Shown piece after piece: positions 57,600-64,000 of a stretch of 64,000 nt of DNA. Below the pieces are notes generated by a model. It did not search any database. It was not told where the DNA came from and saw nothing but the letters and a program-made list of their open reading frames with translations. The stretch is from Acidobacteriaceae bacterium. Its GTDB lineage: Bacteria; Acidobacteriota; Terriglobia; Terriglobales; Acidobacteriaceae. Location of the stretch: NCBI GenBank assembly GCA_003138515.1, contig PLGG01000058.1, positions 23,406 through 87,405 of the forward strand, written 5' to 3'. The position numbers and the translations under genes were made by a program. Within the stretch, counting starts at the first letter, position 1; each line of letters opens with the position of its first letter.

Positions 57600-60293
57600 A
57601 TGACAGCGCCCGATACGAGTTCTTTACCAGAAGAATCAACCGAGAAAAGCGGCCCGGCGGTCGTTGGCCCAGCGGCAACTCCGGCGACCCCGGACAAGTC
57701 TTCGACTGTTGCGAAGGTCAAGAGCCACAACATCCGTGTTTCCTCTGCCATCCTCGACGCGGCAGCGAAGGACGGCGATGCGCTGCTTCAGTCGCTGCAC
57801 ACGACTCCCGTGGGCCTGACGCAAGCGGAGGCCGAAGCGAGAGCGAGCACCGTCGGCCCGAACGAGGTTGCGCAGGAACACCGGCGCGGCTGGTTTCTGC
57901 GGCTCTTGATCATCCTTCGCAATCCGCTGGTCATTCTTTTGGCTGCTCTCTCATCGATCTCCTTTGCCACGGGTGACATGCGCGCCGGGACGGTGATGGC
58001 ATGCATGGTGGTGCTCAGTGCCACGCTGCGCTTCGTGCAGGAAGCCCGCGCGGACGTGGCTGCGGCCAAGCTCAAAGCCATGATCCACGTGACCGCCAAT
58101 GTCGTTCGGGATGGCAAGCCGCTGGAGATGCCGCTGCGCGATCTCGTCCCTGGAGACATCATCAATCTGCACGCCGGTGACATGATCCCCGGCGATGTGC
58201 GGATTCTCACTGCGAAAGACTTGTTCGTGAGCCAGGGTACGCTCACTGGAGAGTCTTATCCGGTCGAGAAGTTCCACGATTCAGACCCCAAGGCTTCCAA
58301 TTCGCCGATCGACCTGAAGAACATTTGCTTCATGGGGACGAGCGTTGAAAGCGGCACGGCAACTGCGGTCGTGGTCGTCACCGGTGTGAACACTTATCTC
58401 GGCGCCATGGCTGGCTCCATCACGGAAGAAGCGCCGCCGACCAGTTTCGACCGCGGCCTCAGCCGCTTCACTTGGCTGATGATCCAGCTCATGGCAGTCA
58501 TGGTGCCTCTGGTCTTCCTGATCAACGGCTTCACCAAGCACGATTGGAAGAGCGCATTCTTCTTCGCGATGGCCGTGGCCGTGGGTCTGACCCCCGAGAT
58601 GCTGCCCATGATCGTCTCCGTGTGCCTCTCCAAGGGCGCCATCGCGATGAGCCGCAAGAAAGTAATCGTCAAGCGGCTCAATGCCATCCAGAACTTCGGC
58701 GGCATGGACGTACTGTGCACGGACAAGACTGGCACGCTTACTGAAGACCGTGTCGTCCTCATGCGGCACTGCAACGTAGCGGGACGAGAAACCGACGAGG
58801 TGCTGCTGGACAGTTACCTCATCAGTCACTTCCAGACCGGCCTTAAGAATCTGCTGGACACGGCGATTCTGGACTGTTCGGACTTTCACGGGAAAGCGCT
58901 GGTCGAAAAGTACAAGAAACTCGATGAGCTCCCCTTCGACTTCACGCGGCGCATGATGTCCGTCATGGTGGAAACTCCTGAAGGTAAACCAATCCTCCTC
59001 ACCAAAGGCGCCCCGGAAGAGATATTCCACCAGTGCTCTCAATTCGAGTTGGACGGGAAGCTGTCGCCTATGGATCCCGGCCTGATGAAAGGGCTGCGGG
59101 ATGAATATGCGAGCCTCAGCAACGACGGCTTCCGCGTCTTGGCCGTAGCCGTGAAGGAGTTGCCGGGGAAGCAGTCCTGCTCAAAAGAGGACGAGCGCGA
59201 CCTCGTACTGAAAGGGTATGTCGCCTTTCTCGATCCACCCAAGGGTACGGCGGCAATCGCTATCCTGGCGTTGCATAAGCACGGTGTAGGAGTGAAGATT
59301 CTCACGGGCGACAACGACCTGATCAGCCGCAAGGTGTGCCGGGACGTGGGACTTGAGCCCGATCCAATGCTCCTTGGCGAGGCCGTGGAGAAGATGTCCG
59401 ACCCGGAATTGGCAGACGCAGCGGAAAAGACGACGCTGTTCGCGCGCCTCACTCCTGCTCACAAGCAGCGGATCGTTCGCCTTCTTCGCAGCAAGGGACA
59501 TGTGGTCGGTTTCATGGGAGACGGAATCAACGATGCTCCCGCGTTGCATGCCGCGGATATCGGTATCTCGGTGGATACGGCCGTGGATATCGCCAAGGAG
59601 TCGGCGGACCTGATTCTCCTTGAGAAAGACCTGATGGTGCTCGATGGGGGCGTCATTGAAGGGCGAAAGGTTTTCGCGAACATTCTCAAGTACATCCGGA
59701 TGGGAGCGAGCTCCAACTTTGGAAATATGTTCAGCGTTTTAGGAGCGAGCGCTTTTCTGCCGTTCATCCCGATGGCGCCGATCCAGATTTTGACCAACAA
59801 CATGCTGTATGACTTCTCCCAGGTGCCGATTCCGACAGACGCGGTGGACGAAGAGCTGGTGGCGCGGCCGCGGCCCTGGAACGTCGCAGAGATCAAGCGG
59901 TTCATTCTCTGCATTGGACCCATCAGTTCGATCTTCGACTACACAACTTTCTTCGTCATGCTCTACCTGTTCAAGTGCTGGGATCCATCCCGCGCACCGC
60001 TATTTCAGACCGGCTGGTTCGTCGAGTCGCTGATGACGCAGACACTCATCATCCATATCATTCGCACGAATAAAATTCCTTTCCTGCAGAGCCGTGCAAG
60101 CTGGTCTCTGACCCTGACAACACTGGCCATCATGGCCTTCGGAGCGTGCCTTCCGTACTCTCCACTGGCCTCTTCGCTTGGCCTCGTGCACTTGCCGGGG
60201 CTTTACTGGCCGATTCTGCTCGCCACACTGCTTGCCTACTCGTGCCTTACGCAAGCGATCAAGGTGTGGTTGCTGTGGAAGAAGTGGATTTGA
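57600..60293 (+). CDS. mgtA: Magnesium-translocating P-type ATPase
   Basis: GDIINLHAGDMIPGDVRILTAKDLFVSQGTLTGES, DVLCTDKTGTLTEDRV, VVGFMGDGINDAPALHAADIGISVDTAVDIAKESADLILLEKDL. Confidence 0.92.
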   Translation: MTAPDTSSLPEESTEKSGPAVVGPAATPATPDKSSTVAKVKSHNIRVSSAILDAAAKDGDALLQSLHTTPVGLTQAEAEARASTVGPNEVAQEHRRGWFLRLLIILRNPLVILLAALSSISFATGDMRAGTVMACMVVLSATLRFVQEARADVAAAKLKAMIHVTANVVRDGKPLEMPLRDLVPGDIINLHAGDMIPGDVRILTAKDLFVSQGTLTGESYPVEKFHDSDPKASNSPIDLKNICFMGTSVESGTATAVVVVTGVNTYLGAMAGSITEEAPPTSFDRGLSRFTWLMIQLMAVMVPLVFLINGFTKHDWKSAFFFAMAVAVGLTPEMLPMIVSVCLSKGAIAMSRKKVIVKRLNAIQNFGGMDVLCTDKTGTLTEDRVVLMRHCNVAGRETDEVLLDSYLISHFQTGLKNLLDTAILDCSDFHGKALVEKYKKLDELPFDFTRRMMSVMVETPEGKPILLTKGAPEEIFHQCSQFELDGKLSPMDPGLMKGLRDEYASLSNDGFRVLAVAVKELPGKQSCSKEDERDLVLKGYVAFLDPPKGTAAIAILALHKHGVGVKILTGDNDLISRKVCRDVGLEPDPMLLGEAVEKMSDPELADAAEKTTLFARLTPAHKQRIVRLLRSKGHVVGFMGDGINDAPALHAADIGISVDTAVDIAKESADLILLEKDLMVLDGGVIEGRKVFANILKYIRMGASSNFGNMFSVLGASAFLPFIPMAPIQILTNNMLYDFSQVPIPTDAVDEELVARPRPWNVAEIKRFILCIGPISSIFDYTTFFVMLYLFKCWDPSRAPLFQTGWFVESLMTQTLIIHIIRTNKIPFLQSRASWSLTLTTLAIMAFGACLPYSPLASSLGLVHLPGLYWPILLATLLAYSCLTQAIKVWLLWKKWI

Positions 60294-60406
60294 ACGGTCA
60301 TCCCATGTTCCTGGTTTTAACCGGCTGACTGGTTTTCGGGGATGCGAGCTGGGGAAAGACAGTGTTTCCTGGCTTCCTGTGCTTCCTCGTTAGAAAGGGA
60401 CTCCAA

Positions 60407-61102
60407 ATGCCTGCAGGCAAGAAGAATCGTCATCACACCGGACGCATTGGCTGGCTGCGCGCAACTGTCCTGGGTGCAAACGACGGCATCCTTTCAACAT
60501 CGAGTCTCGTGCTGGGGGTCGCAGCTGCGCATGCGACACACCGTAACCTCTTGATCGCCGGAATGGCCGGGCTGGTGGCAGGGGCCATGTCGATGGCCGC
60601 TGGTGAGTACGTTTCTGTCCATTCGCAGCAAGACACCGAACATGCCGATCTGGATATTGAGCGCACGGAACTAAAGACAGACAATAAGGGCGAACATGAG
60701 GAGTTGGCGGCAATCTACGTCACCCGCGGGCTCGATCCTTCTCTCGCGGAAAAGGTTGCTCAGCAACTGATGGCGCACGACGCCTTGGGCGCACATGCCA
60801 GCGATGAACTTGGTATCTCCGAGACGCTTCGTCCCCGCCCTCTTCAGGCGGCGTTGTCTTCGGCCGGTGGCTTCGCAATCGGCGCATTGATGCCTCTGTT
60901 GGTCACAGCCATCGCCCCGGCAGATGGATTGATCCCCCTCGTATCTGTATCTTCTCTCGTGTTGCTGGCACTTCTCGGCGGATTGGCTGCACGCGCAGGT
61001 GGGGCTGGAGTGATGATCGGCGCATTTCGCGTAACTTTCTGGGGTGGGTTGGCCATGGCGATGACCGCAGGCATCGGATGGATATTTGGAGCAGTTGTGT
61101 GA
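60407..61102 (+). CDS. VIT1/CCC1-family Fe/Mn transporter
   Basis: GRIGWLRATVLGANDGILSTSSLVLGVAAAHATHRNLLIAGMAGLVAGAMSMAAGEYVSVHSQQDTEHADLDIER. Confidence 0.92.
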   Translation: MPAGKKNRHHTGRIGWLRATVLGANDGILSTSSLVLGVAAAHATHRNLLIAGMAGLVAGAMSMAAGEYVSVHSQQDTEHADLDIERTELKTDNKGEHEELAAIYVTRGLDPSLAEKVAQQLMAHDALGAHASDELGISETLRPRPLQAALSSAGGFAIGALMPLLVTAIAPADGLIPLVSVSSLVLLALLGGLAARAGGAGVMIGAFRVTFWGGLAMAMTAGIGWIFGAVV

Positions 61103-61302
61103 AGAGCGCCGATAGAAAGCCGCCGACCAAGAATGGGCGAGCGTTAGCGTCCACTTGGCGATGGCGCTGGAGTATAATTGCGGCGTCAATACCATGAAGG
61201 CCATTCTTTCCTAGTCCACTCAGGCTCTGTAGAGAGGAATGCGCATTCGTTGGGGTGGCATTGCCATCCTGATTCTGCTGCCAGCTCTGAATTGAGGCCA
61301 TT

Positions 61303-63999
61303 GTGATCGGCGATTCTACACCGGAACTCGCAGCTGCTCTCGAAATCAGCGCCACGGCGCATGGCTTGGAGCGACAGGCTGTCCTGTTGCGGCAACGCAT
61401 CACAGAAATTGCTGCAGATCCTGGCAATTTTGCGACCTTTAAGTCACTGTTCGACCTAACCTTCACACATATGCGAAAAGACCCGGGAATAATCTCGGCG
61501 TACTTGCCGATCTTGCAATTCGCTTGCGAACGACAGCCAAAGGCTTCAAGGCTCTTAGAAATGAGCACCACAAAACACGGGCATTGCCCACAAGCGGCGC
61601 GCCCTGCAATCCTAAGCTTCCTCAACTCGCAAGAACAGTCCCGTTTTACTAAATCTGATCTAAAGGTCATAGCTTCGCCTGCCTCGAAAGTCTCTCAATC
61701 ATCAACGGCATCGCTCGCGAGCGGCGGTGCTTTTGACGAGCTCTTCCCGAGACCCGTTCAGGCGATCCTTGGAAGCCAAGTGAGCATCGAATTCGCTGCC
61801 GCACTCGCTCAGGTGCGAAGCGATGTAGAAAAGCTTTCGGACGCTGCCCCGCCAGAACGTGAAGTGCCAAACACGATTGGCCAATTCGCGGCAAGTGTGC
61901 GTGCACATTATGGCTTGTCACTTGCCGAGCAGTCCATTTACTTTCTCTCGCTAGCACAAGTTCTTGCGCGGTCTCGAACACCAGTCCTTTTTCAAATGTC
62001 ACTTTGCCAATATGCCTTCTTGAAGGCTCGCACTGCTAACGGAAATACTCGGCAAGTTCGTCACTACTTTCAGGCTGGGCTCTTTGCATATGGCAGAGTC
62101 CCGACCGACGCCCAACATGTTTTATCGAACCACCTCTATCAAACCTTACATATCTATTTCGCAACCTATAATTTATATCTCGTCTGCAAAGAGCCGATGA
62201 CAGAGATGGCCGACCGATTCTATGGAGGCCTGAGAAATTCACTAATACATATGAGGGAAAACACAGAGAGATCAAGTCTGGGGCTTTGCCTGAGCAGTCT
62301 GGCATATCTATATCCGGCGTTTGTATTCGACTTGGTAAATCGCATCAGGACACGAGGAGACGAACGGGCGCTTTTCCCAATTCTCGTGGCCGCACTGTCT
62401 GAGCATGTTGTTTTCAGAGCTGCTCCATACGAATGCCTTCAACTGCTGTTTCGATTGGCGCCATCGAGTATCTCGGACGCGCTTTGTAAGCAGTCGTTTT
62501 CCAAAGCGGACACGCGGCGAGCAATAGCATCTGCCCTTCTTGCCTTCGCAAACGACTCGTCAGACTTTGTGTCAACAGGCCTGCTCAAGCCCTTCGGCAT
62601 CAAAGCGAATGCCGATTTGAAAAAAGACTTGGCATTCTCACTTCTTATGGAGCCGCAACAGCCTTCTCATCAACAACCCGGATCAGAGCGGAGAGCCGCC
62701 CTCGTCACCGATGCGCTCGGGATCGCGTCGGATGCGGAAGCCGCTGAATACTTTCGGGCCAGAATGACTGAGATCGGAGATCTCTTCGCGCGCCAGTCGC
62801 AGACCACTGACCCGAACCACCGCGGTAGCTACGGCTTCAATATATTGGAGAACATCCGATTATCGCGAAAATGGTTAGTATTCCACCTCCGAGGCGACTT
62901 GAAGGAAGAGATTCTGCAGTTTCTTCGTAGCGTTGAAGGTTTTGTGACAACAGAGCAGGCAAAGCTCATTCGTGACACAGAATTGGAACTTAGTCTGGCA
63001 AACTCCCGTGCTGTGTACGACCCGATAAATACTCGCATCACTCTTGAACTCCGGAATGTGGGCCACGGTTCTGCAGACGGGCTGGAACTTGAAACCATTC
63101 CAGTCGATGGGCAGTACGATGTGGAAGAACGACATCGATTCCTCAAAATCGAATCACTATCGGATAGGCTTCCCATCCAGCGTGATATTTGGATTCGCCC
63201 ACTTGTGGCAGCAAATTCAAGTATCGATCTCGTCACACGTCTTCGCTATAACACCCTCAAAGAGCGTGGCAAGACCGCTACGCTCTCCGCAACTAAACGA
63301 ACGATATCGCTATATCCCGAGGCGCAATACGTTCGGGTGACACAGCCCTACAGTATTGGTGAACCGGCCACGACTTGGTTCTACGGTCGCGAAAGTCTGC
63401 TCGATGCCATGGCGTCAAGTCTGCACTTTCCAGGTGGGTCTGACCAGTCCATGATCGTATATGGGCTCAAGAGAGCCGGAAAGACATCAGTGTTAAAGAG
63501 ATTCATAAGTCACACTCTTTCAAGCCAGAGTCTCGAAGGAGCGTACTGTCCCGTCTATGTGGATCTCCTAAGCAACCCTGCCACTGCTACTCTCAACGAG
63601 ACCGGTTTTCTTCGCTTTGTGGTGCAATTAATATGCCATGGAGTGCGGAGCCTATTACCATCAAACCATCTCGCAGCCAACGTTTCGCTATTAGACAATG
63701 ATTTCGCACGTAACCCCACTGAGGCGTTTGGGGTAGTCATGGAAGAGGTTCTGGGGTCGCTCGCGCCGCGTCGGGTTCTGCTAGCTCTAGATGAGTTTTC
63801 GACGCTGAACGAGTGGCTTTGCAGTCCCAGACTTTCAACGAGCGAAGCGGATTTGGCATTCGGCTTCTTGAGCAATTATCTCCAGTCCACTAAGGAGCTA
63901 ACGTTCATTTTTACCGGAACCTATATGCTGCTGGAAATGATGAGAGTACGTGCGTTCGATCTTGCAAAGACCTGCATTCCCTTTATGGTCGGGTTTCTT
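61303..63999 (+). CDS. Large P-loop NTPase (AAA/STAND-like), 3' truncated by window edge; absent from supplied ORF track
   Basis: Manual translation of frame +1 from GTG 61303 (in-frame stop TGA at 61288): 899 codons, no stop. Contains FYGRESLLDAMASSLHFPGGSDQSMIVYGLKRAGKTSVLKRF (Walker A), APRRVLLALDEFSTL (Walker B), KELTFIFTGTYMLLE (sensor-1-like). Confidence 0.85.
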   Translation, partial: MIGDSTPELAAALEISATAHGLERQAVLLRQRITEIAADPGNFATFKSLFDLTFTHMRKDPGIISAYLPILQFACERQPKASRLLEMSTTKHGHCPQAARPAILSFLNSQEQSRFTKSDLKVIASPASKVSQSSTASLASGGAFDELFPRPVQAILGSQVSIEFAAALAQVRSDVEKLSDAAPPEREVPNTIGQFAASVRAHYGLSLAEQSIYFLSLAQVLARSRTPVLFQMSLCQYAFLKARTANGNTRQVRHYFQAGLFAYGRVPTDAQHVLSNHLYQTLHIYFATYNLYLVCKEPMTEMADRFYGGLRNSLIHMRENTERSSLGLCLSSLAYLYPAFVFDLVNRIRTRGDERALFPILVAALSEHVVFRAAPYECLQLLFRLAPSSISDALCKQSFSKADTRRAIASALLAFANDSSDFVSTGLLKPFGIKANADLKKDLAFSLLMEPQQPSHQQPGSERRAALVTDALGIASDAEAAEYFRARMTEIGDLFARQSQTTDPNHRGSYGFNILENIRLSRKWLVFHLRGDLKEEILQFLRSVEGFVTTEQAKLIRDTELELSLANSRAVYDPINTRITLELRNVGHGSADGLELETIPVDGQYDVEERHRFLKIESLSDRLPIQRDIWIRPLVAANSSIDLVTRLRYNTLKERGKTATLSATKRTISLYPEAQYVRVTQPYSIGEPATTWFYGRESLLDAMASSLHFPGGSDQSMIVYGLKRAGKTSVLKRFISHTLSSQSLEGAYCPVYVDLLSNPATATLNETGFLRFVVQLICHGVRSLLPSNHLAANVSLLDNDFARNPTEAFGVVMEEVLGSLAPRRVLLALDEFSTLNEWLCSPRLSTSEADLAFGFLSNYLQSTKELTFIFTGTYMLLEMMRVRAFDLAKTCIPFMVGFL

Positions 64000-64000
64000 G

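Noticed and set aside
1-64000. CRISPR array or intact IS element
   Set aside because: No regularly spaced direct repeats of CRISPR type and no recognisable intact transposase were seen by eye

Overview
This is a GC-rich bacterial chromosomal window. Gene content (CRTAC1/FG-GAP proteins, Oar-like TonB receptor, DUF5715, DUF4337, propeller histidine kinase) suggests Acidobacteriota; this is inferred from composition only, no search was run. The left part (1-15.7 kb) is mostly housekeeping: partial GH15 glucoamylase, transketolase, RpiB, HAD hydrolase, CysS, DMT exporter, class-III aminotransferase and YraN. From 16-46 kb the window is dominated by exported proteins: a propeller histidine kinase/response regulator pair flanked by two related secreted proteins; a TonB receptor divergent from a pentaheme cytochrome-TPR gene and a monoheme cytochrome; a DegT/NeuC-type sugar pair; and a long same-strand run (31.6-46.3 kb) with several ATGA start/stop overlaps. 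That run encodes FG-GAP/ASPIC proteins, an amidase, a DAHP synthase, a CXXCH propeller protein, a beta-propeller di-heme cytochrome, a kinase-less propeller protein, a RidA protein and a two-lobed ABC-type binding protein with no transporter genes. tRNA-Pro, tRNA-His and tRNA-Arg lie at 48.1, 48.8 and 57.0 kb. A 25-nt near-copy of the tRNA-His 3' end recurs at 55.78 kb, and an integrase-like N-terminal fragment follows the tRNA, so 48.9-55.8 kb looks like a decayed integrated island. The last 2.7 kb is one continuous reading frame (>=899 codons, open at the window edge, missing from the supplied ORF track). It has a large alpha-helical-looking N-terminal part, a probable beta-sandwich and a C-terminal P-loop NTPase, and is the best candidate for an undescribed (possibly STAND-like/defence) protein.
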